A stretch of 64,000 nt of DNA from LMUY01 sp964244585 (GTDB lineage Bacteria > Pseudomonadota > Alphaproteobacteria > Acetobacterales > Acetobacteraceae): assembly GCA_964244585.1 (NCBI GenBank), contig CAXTJM010000003.1:1-64000 (forward strand), in the 5' to 3' direction. The position numbers and the translations under genes were made by a program. Numbering within the stretch: the stretch's first letter is position 1; the number at the start of each line of letters is the position of its first letter. The notes under the pieces were generated by a model. The model had not been told where the DNA came from. It did no database searches and was given only the letters and a program-made list of their open reading frames with translations. Of the stretch, positions 26,373 through 34,299 are shown piece by piece.

Positions 26373-26498
26373 GTCTGCTTCCTCGTCATGCCCCTGTCGC
26401 GGCGACGCCGCCGCCGGTGCCCGAATACCAGGCAGTGCGCGCCTTCCCGCCCGGTAGGCCAGGCAGCCCCGGTCCACCCAAGCGTCGCCCGCCACGGG

Positions 26499-26514
26499 TG
26501 GCAGAGCGATTGCA
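26499..26514 (+). promoter_or_regulatory. Sigma-54 (-24/-12) promoter of the NMT1-type ABC operon
   Basis: TGGCAGAGCGATTGCA keeps the invariant GG and GC 10 bp apart and a perfect TTGCA -12 element; the -24 element TGGCAG differs from TGGCAC at one position. Transcription would begin near 26525, 26 nt before the ATG at 26551. It lies in the 178-bp divergent gap 26373-26550. Confidence 0.65.
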
Positions 26515-26550
26515 AGGCGCTGGCCAACCGCCCCGCCGAGGACCCGATCC

Positions 26551-27477
26551 ATGCTCAGCCGCCGCAGCCTGCTCGCCACCGCCACGCTGGCGGCCCCGGC
26601 CATCGTGTCCCGCGCCAGCCTGGGGCAGGCACTCCGCAAGGTGCGGCTGGGCACGGCGTTCACCACCACGACCAACGCCATGTTCCTGATGCCGGACCTG
26701 CTGCGGCCCGAGGGCATCGACGCCGAGATCGTGAGCTTCCCCAGCCTGGTGCAGCGCATGCAGGCGGTGGCGTCCGGCAGCGTGGACGTGGGCAATGGCG
26801 GCCTGTCCGCCACCATGCAGGTCGCCACCAAGGGCTTCCCCATGGCCGTCCTGGCCAACGGGTGCGATGGCGGCTGGATGGTGCTCGCCCGGCCCGGCAT
26901 CACCAGCTTCGCCCAATTGGCGGGCAAGAAGATGGCGGTGCAGAACGGCTCCATCGGCCTGGTCAGCCTGGCCTGGAAGCTGCGGCAGGAAGGACTGAGC
27001 GACAAGGTGGAGTTGCTCTACCTCGACAACCAGGACCAGCCGGTGCCGCTGGCCCGCGGCGACGTGGACGCGATCTGCTGCTTCGAGCCGTATGCGACCT
27101 TCGCGGAGCTGAACGGCTTCGGCAAGCCGCTCTGGGTCCCCTACGACACCCCCATGGGCAAGACCAATCTGGGCTTCGTCGCCAGCGTCCCGTTCATCAA
27201 GAAGGAACCGACACTGACCAGGCAGTTGGTGCAGGCCCACGTGAAGGCCACCAACACCATGCGGGACAACCCGGCGATCGCGATCGCGACTACCGTCAAG
27301 CAGTTCAACATGAGCCAGGAGATCGCGGCCGCCAGCACCAAGAACCTGTTCTTCTCCGCCGAAACCGGGCCGGCGTTCCAAACCGGCCTTAAGGCACTCG
27401 CCGGCATGATGGTGGCCGACAAGCTGCTCGACACCGAACCGAACTGGGACGAGTTCATCAACACCGGCTTCCTCTGA
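26551..27477 (+). CDS. NMT1/SsuA-type ABC transporter substrate-binding protein
   Basis: 308 residues. The N-terminus MLSRRSLLATATLAAPAIVS has an RRSLL motif of possible Tat type and a cleavage near GQALRK. The mature domain (FTTTTNAMFLMPDLLRPEGI, then QAVASGSVDVGNGGL) is the NMT1/THI5-like fold that binds sulfonates, pyrimidines or other nitrogen compounds. It is the first gene of an operon with permease, ATPase, racemase-like protein and phosphoesterase, preceded by a sigma-54-type promoter. The ligand is unknown; the context favours a nitrogenous ring compound or a degradation product. Confidence 0.88.
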   Translation: MLSRRSLLATATLAAPAIVSRASLGQALRKVRLGTAFTTTTNAMFLMPDLLRPEGIDAEIVSFPSLVQRMQAVASGSVDVGNGGLSATMQVATKGFPMAVLANGCDGGWMVLARPGITSFAQLAGKKMAVQNGSIGLVSLAWKLRQEGLSDKVELLYLDNQDQPVPLARGDVDAICCFEPYATFAELNGFGKPLWVPYDTPMGKTNLGFVASVPFIKKEPTLTRQLVQAHVKATNTMRDNPAIAIATTVKQFNMSQEIAAASTKNLFFSAETGPAFQTGLKALAGMMVADKLLDTEPNWDEFINTGFL

Positions 27478-27486
27478 CCGCCGCCG

Positions 27487-28248
27487 GTGCGCATGCATCG
27501 GCTCGTCGGATTGCTGCCGATACTGGCGCTGCTCGCCGCCTGGCAGGTGGCGGTGTGGGCGCGGCTGTATCCCCCTGTCCTGCTGCCGCCACCCGCCAAG
27601 GTGGTCGCGGCGTTCGGCCTGTTCGGCCCGTCGATCGCCGCCAATGCCCTGGCCAGCCTCGCGCGCGTGGTCATCGGCATAGGCCTGGCCTTCCTCGTGG
27701 CGGTGCCGCTGGGCCTGCTGATCGGGCGCTACCCGGCGCTGGACCGCCTGACGGACTGGTCGATCCAGACCTTCCGCTCCGTGCCGCCCATCGCGCTCAT
27801 CCCGTTGGCCATGCTGTTCTTCGGCATCGGCGACACCCCGGCCATCGTGCTGATCTTCCTTGCCGGGCTGTGGCCGCTGCTGCTGAACACCATCTTCGGC
27901 GTGCGCGGCATCGAACGCACGCTGCTGAAGGTCGCCACGGCCGCCGGCGCCAGCGAGCTCCTGATCCTGCGCGACATCGTCTGGCCGGCCGCGCTGCCCG
28001 CCATCTTCACCGGGCTGCGGCTGGCGGTGGGCGGCGGCTGGCTGACGGTGGTGACGGCGGAGATGATCGCGGTGCGGTCCGGCCTGGGCTACATGATCCT
28101 GAACGCGGAGATGACCTTCCGGCCGGAGCTGATCTTCGCCGGCATCATCGTCATCGGCGCCATCGGGCTGGTGGGGGACCAGGCGGTGCGGCTGCTGCGC
28201 CGCCGCGCCTGCGCCTGGCAGGAGGGGCTGACCGCCGCGGGCGGATGA
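27487..28248 (+). CDS. ABC transporter permease (SsuC type)
   Basis: 253 residues with six predicted membrane helices. The EAA loop is VATAAGASELLILRDIVWPA. LTDWSIQTFRSVPPIALIPL and GGGWLTVVTAEMIAVRSGLGY are standard for the taurine/sulfonate/nitrate permease family. Start GTG 27487 or ATG 27493, six bases apart; both fit. The stop overlaps the ATPase start as ATGA. Confidence 0.9.
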   Translation: MRMHRLVGLLPILALLAAWQVAVWARLYPPVLLPPPAKVVAAFGLFGPSIAANALASLARVVIGIGLAFLVAVPLGLLIGRYPALDRLTDWSIQTFRSVPPIALIPLAMLFFGIGDTPAIVLIFLAGLWPLLLNTIFGVRGIERTLLKVATAAGASELLILRDIVWPAALPAIFTGLRLAVGGGWLTVVTAEMIAVRSGLGYMILNAEMTFRPELIFAGIIVIGAIGLVGDQAVRLLRRRACAWQEGLTAAGG

Positions 28249-29006
28249 GCGGCTTCATCGAATGCATCGACGTCGGCAAGACCTATCACGGCCGCAACGG
28301 CGCGATCGAGGCCATGCGGGACGTGTCGTTCGCCTGCACGGAGGGCGAGTTCGTCTGCCTGCTGGGCCTGTCCGGCTGCGGCAAGAGCACGCTGCTGCAA
28401 ATGGTCGCCGGGCTGGAGCAACCCAGCACCGGCCAGATCGTCGTCGCCGGGCGGGAGCTGGACGGGCCGTCGCCTGCCACCAGCATCGTATTCCAGGACC
28501 ACGGGCTGTTCCCATGGATGAGCGTGCGCGCCAACGTCGAGTTCAACATGAAGGCGCGGGGCATCCCGGCCGCGGAACGGCGGCAGCGGGGCGAGGAGAT
28601 GCTGGCCCTCACCCGGCTGGAGGGCTTCGCCGCCCGCTACCCGCATGAGTTGTCGGGCGGCATGCGCCAGCGCGTGGGCATCGCCCGCGCGCTGACCACC
28701 CGGCCGCGCGCCCTGCTGATGGACGAGCCGTTCGGCGCGCTGGACGCGCAGACCCGCGGCCGCCTGCAGGCGGAGCTGCTGGAGATCTGGGCCGCCCGGC
28801 GCACCACCGTGCTGTTCGTCACCCACAGCATCGACGAGGCGGTCGTCCTGGCCGACCGCATCCTGGTGTTCACGCCGCGACCTGGCCGCCTGGCCGCGAC
28901 GGTGCCGGTGCCGCTGCCGCGTCCGCGCGACCCGCGCATGGACGGCTTCGCCACGCTGGCGCGCGAGCTGCGGGCGGCGCTGGGCGCCGAGGGTGGTGGC
29001 GAATGA
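28245..29006 (+). CDS. ABC transporter ATPase (SsuB/TauB type)
   Basis: 253 residues. Walker A GLSGCGKS, Q-loop VFQDHGLFPWMSVRANVEFN, signature ELSGGMRQRVGIARAL, Walker B LLMDEPFGALD and the switch His in FVTHSIDEAV are all intact. It energises uptake by the preceding permease and binding protein. Start ATG 28245 overlaps the permease stop and its own stop overlaps the next start, so the operon is tightly coupled. Confidence 0.92.
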   Translation: MSGFIECIDVGKTYHGRNGAIEAMRDVSFACTEGEFVCLLGLSGCGKSTLLQMVAGLEQPSTGQIVVAGRELDGPSPATSIVFQDHGLFPWMSVRANVEFNMKARGIPAAERRQRGEEMLALTRLEGFAARYPHELSGGMRQRVGIARALTTRPRALLMDEPFGALDAQTRGRLQAELLEIWAARRTTVLFVTHSIDEAVVLADRILVFTPRPGRLAATVPVPLPRPRDPRMDGFATLARELRAALGAEGGGE

Positions 29007-29752
29007 GGCTCCTGCTGGCGAATCCGAACACCAGCCAATCCATCACGGACCGCCTCGCCGCCGTCGCCCGCTCCGTAGCGGCGCCCGGCACCGTGATCCA
29101 GGCCGTGACCGCCGCCGTAGGGCCGCCCTACATCGCCACGCGGGCGGAGGCGGTGCTGGGCGCGTCCGCCATGCTGGAGCTTTGCGCCATCCATGCCGAA
29201 GCCGCCGATGGCGTGATCGTCGGCGCGTTCGGCGATCCGGGCCTGGGTGCGGCGCGCGAATTGCTGGACGTCCCGGTGGTGGGCATGGCCGAGGCGGCGA
29301 TGCTGACCGCCTGCATGCTCGGCCGCCGCTTCGCCATCGTCACCTTCGCCACCGCGTTGGAGCCGTGGTACCAGGAATGCGTCGACGGGCACGGCCTCGC
29401 CGGCCGCAGCGCGGGCGTGTTCTGCCTGGACGAGCCGTTCCAGGACGTGGCGTCCGTGGCCGAGGAGAAATCGGACCGGCTGGTCGCCCTGTGCGGCCGG
29501 GCCGTCGCGGCCGGGGCGGATTGCTGTATCCTGGGCGGCGCACCGCTAGCCGGGCTGGCGGTGCAGGTCGCGCCCCGGGTCCCGGTGCCGCTGGTGGATG
29601 CGGTCGCCGCCGCGGTCAAGCAGGCCGAGGCGCTTTTTGCGCTGCGTCCGCGCAAGGCGGTGGCAGGAACGTTCCGGCGCCCGGCGGCCAAACCGGTCGT
29701 CGGCGTGTCGGCAGCGCTGCGACGCCTGTTCCAGGGCAATGGGACGGGGTGA
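29003..29752 (+). CDS. Asp/Glu/hydantoin racemase-family protein lacking both cysteines
   Basis: 249 residues. The fold is clear from LLLANPNTSQSITDRLA at the start, VIVGAFGDPGLGAARELLDV near residue 71 and AEAAMLTACMLGRRFAIVTF. In hydantoin and allantoin racemases Cys residues stand in the two segments CFGDPGL and LGCAxM. Here they are Ala75 (GAFGDPG) and Gly179 (ILGGAPLAG), so the usual two-base racemisation cannot occur. The protein probably has another activity or acts on a related ligand. It overlaps the ABC ATPase gene (ATGA) and the phosphoesterase gene (GTGA), so its role should be tied to the imported compound. Confidence 0.8.
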   Translation: MRLLLANPNTSQSITDRLAAVARSVAAPGTVIQAVTAAVGPPYIATRAEAVLGASAMLELCAIHAEAADGVIVGAFGDPGLGAARELLDVPVVGMAEAAMLTACMLGRRFAIVTFATALEPWYQECVDGHGLAGRSAGVFCLDEPFQDVASVAEEKSDRLVALCGRAVAAGADCCILGGAPLAGLAVQVAPRVPVPLVDAVAAAVKQAEALFALRPRKAVAGTFRRPAAKPVVGVSAALRRLFQGNGTG

Positions 29753-30240
29753 GCGTCTTCTTCACGGCCGACACGCATTTCGGCCACGGTGGCGCACTGG
29801 GCCTGTATCGCCGCCCCTTCGCCTCGGTCGCCGCAATGGACGCCGCCATGATCGCCGCCTGGCAGCAGACGGTCGGGAGGGATGACGAGGTCTGGCACCT
29901 CGGCGACTTCGCGGTGGGACGCCGGGTGGACCCGGCGGGTCTGCTCGGGGCCTTGCCGGGCCGCAAGCATCTCGTCACCGGCAACAACGACCCGGCCGCC
30001 ACGACCGGGTCGGCCGGGTGGGCCAGCGTACAGCCCTATGCCGAGATCGAGGCGGAAGGCACCCGGCTCGTGCTGTGCCACTACGCCTTCCGCACCTGGC
30101 GCGACATGGGGCACGGCGCCTGGAACCTGCACGGCCACAGCCATGGCCGGCTCAAGCCGCTGCTCCGGCAGGTGGATGTCGGCGTCGACGCCTGGGACTT
30201 CCGTCCTGTGACCTTCCGGACACTCTCTTGCCGCAAGTGA
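29749..30240 (+). CDS. Small metallophosphoesterase
   Basis: 163 residues, calcineurin-like fold. Metal ligands are seen in TADTHFGH, VWHLGDFAVG, VTGNNDPA (Asn-Asp in place of the usual GNHD), CHYAF and HGHSHG. Such short proteins hydrolyse phosphodiester or phosphomonoester bonds; substrate unknown. Start GTG 29749 overlaps the preceding TGA (GTGA). It is the last gene of the NMT1-type operon by overlap, although its link to transport is unclear. The C-terminus (GVDAWDFRPVTF) is typical of the family. Confidence 0.85.
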   Translation: MSVFFTADTHFGHGGALGLYRRPFASVAAMDAAMIAAWQQTVGRDDEVWHLGDFAVGRRVDPAGLLGALPGRKHLVTGNNDPAATTGSAGWASVQPYAEIEAEGTRLVLCHYAFRTWRDMGHGAWNLHGHSHGRLKPLLRQVDVGVDAWDFRPVTFRTLSCRK

Positions 30241-30310
30241 GTGCGACAGGGTGGGCTGATTGTCGTGCCGCCAGGCCCGGCACTATGCTGCCCCGAACCG
30301 GAGGTCACCC

Positions 30311-31555
30311 ATGCCCGCTGTCACTGCACCGCGTGCCAGGACAGCTGCGATGCCGGGTGCCCGGCTCGTCCTGCTGGCGGCCCTGGCAGTGGCCGGGTGC
30401 GCACGCCAGGGCTACGGCTACAACCCGTCCTCCGATGGGGCGGTGCCCTATGACGGGACCGACCCGGCGGCGGAATCGCGCACCTCTGCCTTCGCGCCGC
30501 GGCGCTTCTACCCGCCGCCCGGCACCCCGCAGGACCCGTGGGGCCCCTATATCCGGGAGGCCGCGGCGCAGTATCGGCTGCCCGAGCAATGGATCCGCGC
30601 CGTCATGCGGCAGGAATCCGGCGGGCGGGAGCAAGCCGTCTCGCCAGTCGGCGCGATGGGGCTGATGCAGGTGATGCCCGCCACCTATCGCGGGCTCCAG
30701 GCGCGGCATCGGCTGGGTGACGATCCGTACGATCCGCACAACAACATCCTGGCCGGGACAGCCTACATCCGGGAGATGTACGACCGCTATGGCGCGCCCG
30801 GCTTCCTGGCCGCGTACAATGCCGGGCCGGACCGGCTGGACCAATACCTGGCCGGGTCGAGCCCGCTACCGGACGAGACGGTGAACTACCTGGCTGCGAT
30901 CACACCCAACCTCGGGACGGCCGTGCCGTTGTCCGGCGCGCTGGCGGTCTATGCTTCCGGCCCGGCCAGTGCGGCGCCGGCGCCCAGCGTCGCCAGCCTG
31001 GCCTCGGGCTGCGACGCCAATGCCGCCTATGATCCGGACCGGCCTTGCGCACCGCTGGAACGGGCGGCGTTCACGCCGGCCGCATCGCCGCCGATCGTGC
31101 AATCCGCGCTGCCCATGGTGCGCTCCGGCGGCTGCGACCCGGACGCCGCGTTCGATCCGGACCGGCCATGCCGGCCCGCGACGGTGGCCAGCGCGCCGCG
31201 CTTCGGATCGGCGATCTACCAGCCCACGCCACCGGCACCGCGCACCGCGCCACCGCCGGTCTTCGAAGCTGGCGGGCTCGCTTCCCGTACGCCGCAAACC
31301 GGCGGTTGGGCCATCCAGGTGGGCGCCTTCAGCAATCCCGGCCTGGCCCGCGCCGTGGCCGAGGGGGCGCGGTCGGAGGCGCCGGACCAGCTTCGGGGCG
31401 CGGCGGTCGCCTTGCCGCCCACATCGCCGTTCGGCGGCGTGCCGCTGTATCGCGCCCGCCTCGTCAACCTGTCGGCGAGCACGGCCGCCTCGGCGTGCCA
31501 GCGGCTGAACCAGCGCCAACTGCCCTGCGTCGTCGTGCAGCCTGCCGGTGCTTGA
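30311..31555 (+). CDS. SLT-type lytic transglycosylase lipoprotein with SPOR domain
   Basis: 414 residues. A signal sequence ends at the lipobox AALAVAGCA near residue 30. The SLT domain at about 75-190 shows the catalytic Glu in AVMRQESGGREQAVSP, GAMGLMQVMPATY and FLAAYNAGPDRLDQY. Two copies of a Cys-bounded 13-residue motif, CDxxAAxDPDRPC, lie at residues 234-246 and 275-287. The last 80 residues form a SPOR peptidoglycan-binding domain (GGWAIQVGAFSNPGLARAVA). It cleaves glycan strands in the envelope, probably at the septum. ATG 30311 has GGAGG 6 nt upstream; an internal ATG at 30350 is an alternative. Confidence 0.88.
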   Translation: MPAVTAPRARTAAMPGARLVLLAALAVAGCARQGYGYNPSSDGAVPYDGTDPAAESRTSAFAPRRFYPPPGTPQDPWGPYIREAAAQYRLPEQWIRAVMRQESGGREQAVSPVGAMGLMQVMPATYRGLQARHRLGDDPYDPHNNILAGTAYIREMYDRYGAPGFLAAYNAGPDRLDQYLAGSSPLPDETVNYLAAITPNLGTAVPLSGALAVYASGPASAAPAPSVASLASGCDANAAYDPDRPCAPLERAAFTPAASPPIVQSALPMVRSGGCDPDAAFDPDRPCRPATVASAPRFGSAIYQPTPPAPRTAPPPVFEAGGLASRTPQTGGWAIQVGAFSNPGLARAVAEGARSEAPDQLRGAAVALPPTSPFGGVPLYRARLVNLSASTAASACQRLNQRQLPCVVVQPAGA

Positions 31556-31604
31556 GCCATCGGCATGTCGTCGCTGATATCCCGCCCTGTTCCAGGCCGC
31601 CGGG

Positions 31605-33053
31605 CTACCGGTTGCGCGTGACCAGGCGCCCGGGCTTCTCCCCGGTCTGCGCGCCCGCGACGTAGGTCGGCACCCCATTGGCCCAGACCTGTTCGATGCC
31701 TTCCGAGATCAGGGTCGATTGCTCGAACGTCGCGCGGTCGATCACGGTCGCCGGGTCGAACAGCACCAGGTCGGCGAACGCGCCGGGCCGGATCGTCCCG
31801 CGATCCACCATCCCGTACACCGCGGCGGTGCGCCCGGTCATCTTGTGGATCGCCGTTTCCAGATCCAGCAGCCCGAGTTGCCGCGTATACAGCCCCAGGA
31901 TGCGCGGAAAGGTGCCCCAGAGCCGCGGGTGCGGCACGGCGTCGTGCGGCAGGCCGTCCGAGCCGATCATGGATTTCGGATGGCGCAGGATGCGTCGCAC
32001 GTCCTCCTCGTCCATTTGGAAGCTCATTGCCCCCGCCGGCAGCAGCCGCACGGCGGCCTCGTGCGGGTCCGTGTTCCAGCGTCGCGCCACCTCCGCCAGA
32101 TCCTTGCCCGCCATCTCCGGGAACGGCACCGACCAGGTGATCACCGTGCGGATGTCCGGCCGCAGCGTCTCCGGTCGCAGCACCGTCGAGCCGGCGGGAT
32201 ACGGATACATGTCGAACGCCACGTCCTGCATGCCCGCCGCGGCGTCGATCAGCGCCAAGGTCTGCACCGAGCGGCCGTAATTTTCCGGCATGGAGCATTT
32301 GTGGTGGCTGATGACCACCGGCAGCCCCAGGCGGTCGCCGATCTTCACCGTCTCCTCGATCGAGGCGCAGACCTGGTCCGCCTCGTTGCGCATGTGGCTG
32401 GTATAGATGCCGCCGCGGGCCTTCATGCCCTCCGCCACGGCGATCACCTCCTCCGTGCTGGCCTGGGCGTTCGGCGCATAATACAGCCCGGTGGAGAAAC
32501 CGGAGGCGCCCTCCGCCATCGATTGCCTGAGGCGCTGGCGCATCCGCTCGATCTCGGAATCCTTGGCGGGGCGATAGACGTCGTCCCCCATCGCCTCCAC
32601 TCGCAAGGTTTGGTGGCCGACCAGCGCGTAGGTGTTCACCTCGCTGCCGCGCTTTCGCAGCTCGTCCGCGTAGTCGCCGAAGCTGTCGAAAGTCCACCAG
32701 CTCTCGTCGCCCAGCAGGTCCAGCGGCGGCGGCGGCCGCCTGGCCAGGCGCGCGGGCGATAGGCTGATGCCGCAATTGCCGACGATAACGGTGGTGACGC
32801 CCTGGCTGATCTTGCACAGCGTGCAGGCCGGGCCGCACAGCACGGCGCGGTCATCATGCGTGTGGGCGTCGATGAAGCCGGGCGCGACGACCTTCCCTGT
32901 GGCGATCACCTCCCGGTCGGCCGTGGCGCCGCCCAGGTCGCCCACCCCCACGACGCGATCCCCCGCAACCCCGACATCACCCATCGTCCGCGCCGCGCCG
33001 CTGCCGTCGATGATGGTGGCGTCGCGGATGATGAGGTCGCAGCGAAGGGACAT
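31605..33053 (-). CDS. N-acyl-D-amino-acid deacylase
   Basis: 482-residue amidohydrolase-superfamily enzyme releasing D-amino acids from N-acyl derivatives. It shows DLIIRDATIIDGSG at the start, the metal-binding GFIDAHTHDD, the Cys-containing VIVGNCGISLSPA, and HMRNEAD, SHHKC and GSDGLPH segments typical of D-aminoacylase. The C-terminus (GRTAAVYGMVDRGTIRPGAF) completes the small beta domain. Dihydropyrimidinase-type activity is less likely because the NCG and SDG segments are those of D-aminoacylases. Start ATG 33053. The 257-bp region upstream contains a divergent Fur-box-like promoter. Confidence 0.88.
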   Translation of the reverse strand: MSLRCDLIIRDATIIDGSGAARTMGDVGVAGDRVVGVGDLGGATADREVIATGKVVAPGFIDAHTHDDRAVLCGPACTLCKISQGVTTVIVGNCGISLSPARLARRPPPPLDLLGDESWWTFDSFGDYADELRKRGSEVNTYALVGHQTLRVEAMGDDVYRPAKDSEIERMRQRLRQSMAEGASGFSTGLYYAPNAQASTEEVIAVAEGMKARGGIYTSHMRNEADQVCASIEETVKIGDRLGLPVVISHHKCSMPENYGRSVQTLALIDAAAGMQDVAFDMYPYPAGSTVLRPETLRPDIRTVITWSVPFPEMAGKDLAEVARRWNTDPHEAAVRLLPAGAMSFQMDEEDVRRILRHPKSMIGSDGLPHDAVPHPRLWGTFPRILGLYTRQLGLLDLETAIHKMTGRTAAVYGMVDRGTIRPGAFADLVLFDPATVIDRATFEQSTLISEGIEQVWANGVPTYVAGAQTGEKPGRLVTRNR

Positions 33054-33137
33054 GGGCGCATTCTCCGAACCGGCCCGCCAGCATCGCAACCGGGTGCGCG
33101 GGCTGGCAAGAGCGCTTGACTACGTCCGCCTGTACTT

Positions 33138-33160
33138 GCAAATGCGAGTGGTTCGCATCA
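33138..33160 (+). promoter_or_regulatory. Fur-box-like dyad
   Basis: ATGCGA-GTGGT-TCGCAT at 33142-33158 is a perfect 6-bp dyad, preceded by TTGCAA. It closely resembles the AAATGCGAATNATTCGCAT type of Fur box common in proteobacteria. A TTGACT (33116-33121) with a weak GCAAAT 16 bp on would put a plus-strand -10 at the dyad's left edge, a repressible layout. Confidence 0.45.
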
Positions 33161-33182
33161 AACGCCGCGCCGGAGAATCCGC

Positions 33183-33335
33183 ATGCCGACCGACAGGACC
33201 GACAAGCCGTCCCGCACAGTGCAATTCGAGACGGGCATGGCGATGACGCTGAGTTGCAGCCCGTCGCGGGATGCCTCGGCAGACAAGCAGGCGCCCAGCG
33301 CCGCCCCGATTCAGCAGCGCGGCACCGCCAAATAG
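33183..33335 (+). CDS. Hypothetical 50-residue protein behind a Fur-box-like site
   Basis: A short frame, ATG at 33183 to TAG at 33335, preceded by CGGAGAATCC (GGAG 8 nt upstream). It encodes a hydrophilic peptide, MPTDRTDKPSRTVQFETG at the N-terminus, without recognised domain or membrane segment. The Fur-like dyad upstream suggests iron control and the size is like HemP-type small proteins, but the HemP consensus is not present. Its 3' end overlaps the convergent peptidase gene by 25 bp. It may not be a real gene. Confidence 0.35.
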   Translation: MPTDRTDKPSRTVQFETGMAMTLSCSPSRDASADKQAPSAAPIQQRGTAK

Positions 33336-33817
33336 CCGAGCGGGTCCACCGCCTGCCCGTCCCGCAGGACGGCGAAGAACACGTGCGTGCCGTACGTGAC
33401 GCCGGTCCGCGCGACATGGCCCAGCGGCTCGCCGGCCGCGACGGTGCGCCGGCCCTCGGCAATGGCCGGCACGAGGTTGCCGAGATGGGCATACAGCGTG
33501 ACCAGCCCGCCCGAATGCTGGAGATGCACGGTCACGCCGCCCAATCCCTGGCGCTTGATGACCAGCACGGTGCCGGGTGCAGCGGCACGCACCAGCGCGC
33601 CGGCGGGGGCCGGCAGGTCGATCCCGTTATGGAACCCCGCCGGCGCATGCGGCCCCACGGCGTGCCGCCAACCGAACGGGGACGAGACGCAGGCGGGGGT
33701 GACCGGCGGCTGCAACACTGGCTGCGCGGCAGCGACGCGGGGGGAGAGCGTGAGCAAGACGGCCACCACCCCCGCGGCACAGCCGCGCCAGCGCCGATCC
33801 CGTGCGCAGCGCCTCAC
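33311..33817 (-). CDS. M23/LytM-domain protein with a degenerate zinc site
   Basis: 168 residues with an N-terminal signal peptide (GVVAVLLTLSPRVAAAQ) and a LytM/M23 peptidase fold. His63 and Asp67 of HxxxD (FHNGIDLP) and His111 (LYAHLG) are present. The C-terminal HxH pair reads THVFF: His145 is kept but the second His, a zinc ligand, is Phe147. It is therefore likely an inactive, regulatory LytM protein (EnvC/NlpD style) or has altered metal binding. Start GTG 33817 overlaps the previous stop (GTGA). It is the last gene of the five-gene minus-strand operon headed by the allophanate hydrolase. Confidence 0.82.
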   Translation of the reverse strand: MRRCARDRRWRGCAAGVVAVLLTLSPRVAAAQPVLQPPVTPACVSSPFGWRHAVGPHAPAGFHNGIDLPAPAGALVRAAAPGTVLVIKRQGLGGVTVHLQHSGGLVTLYAHLGNLVPAIAEGRRTVAAGEPLGHVARTGVTYGTHVFFAVLRDGQAVDPLGYLAVPRC

Positions 33818-34299
33818 TGCAGCGTCGTCACCGACCCGATCGCGGGCGGTGGCGCGAGCAGGTCGATCGGACGGCCCTCCAGCAGGGCGCAAAGCACTTT
33901 CAACGGGCCGCCATGCGAGATCACGATGTGGTCGCCAGGCGGCAGGCCGTCGCGGAACGCACGCACGCGCGACACGAGGGAGGCGCCGGTCTCGCCGCCG
34001 GGAGGGGCGAAGCGCCATGGATCCGCGGCCCACGCGTCCAGCGCCGGCCGGGGCACCTCCTCCCACAACCGCCCTTCCCAGGCGCCGAAATCCAGTTCCA
34101 GCAGGCGCTCGTCCACACGATAGCCAGGGCGCGTTGCGGCAACGCTGCGGCATCGGATGGATGGGCTGGTCCAAACGGTTCCGTCCAACCCGGCCACCTG
34201 CCGGATCAACCCGGCCGCGGAGCCTGAAACCGGCAGGTCCGTGCGGCCATAGCAGCGGCCCGCCGCATCGACGGCGGGATGGCGGACCAGCGCGATCAT
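33814..34299 (-). CDS. Histidine phosphatase (CobC/phosphoglycerate mutase-like)
   Basis: 161 residues. The catalytic phospho-His is in ALVRHPAVD (RHP in place of the usual RHG). GRCYGRTDLPVS, SIRCRSVA, LDFGAWEGRLWEEVP and the second active-site His in VISHGGPLKV follow. The CYGRTDLP segment resembles alpha-ribazole phosphatase (CobC) of cobalamin synthesis, but no cobalamin genes are nearby. It overlaps both neighbours by 4 nt (ATGA upstream, GTGA downstream), so it is translated with the atz-like genes. Substrate uncertain. Confidence 0.85.
   Translation of the reverse strand: MIALVRHPAVDAAGRCYGRTDLPVSGSAAGLIRQVAGLDGTVWTSPSIRCRSVAATRPGYRVDERLLELDFGAWEGRLWEEVPRPALDAWAADPWRFAPPGGETGASLVSRVRAFRDGLPPGDHIVISHGGPLKVLCALLEGRPIDLLAPPPAIGSVTTLQ

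Noticed and set aside
26373..27005. Longer start for the amidohydrolase
   Set aside because: The frame extends upstream antisense to the transporter gene, without family likeness. ATG 26372 has a good ribosome-binding site and the amidohydrolase N-terminus.
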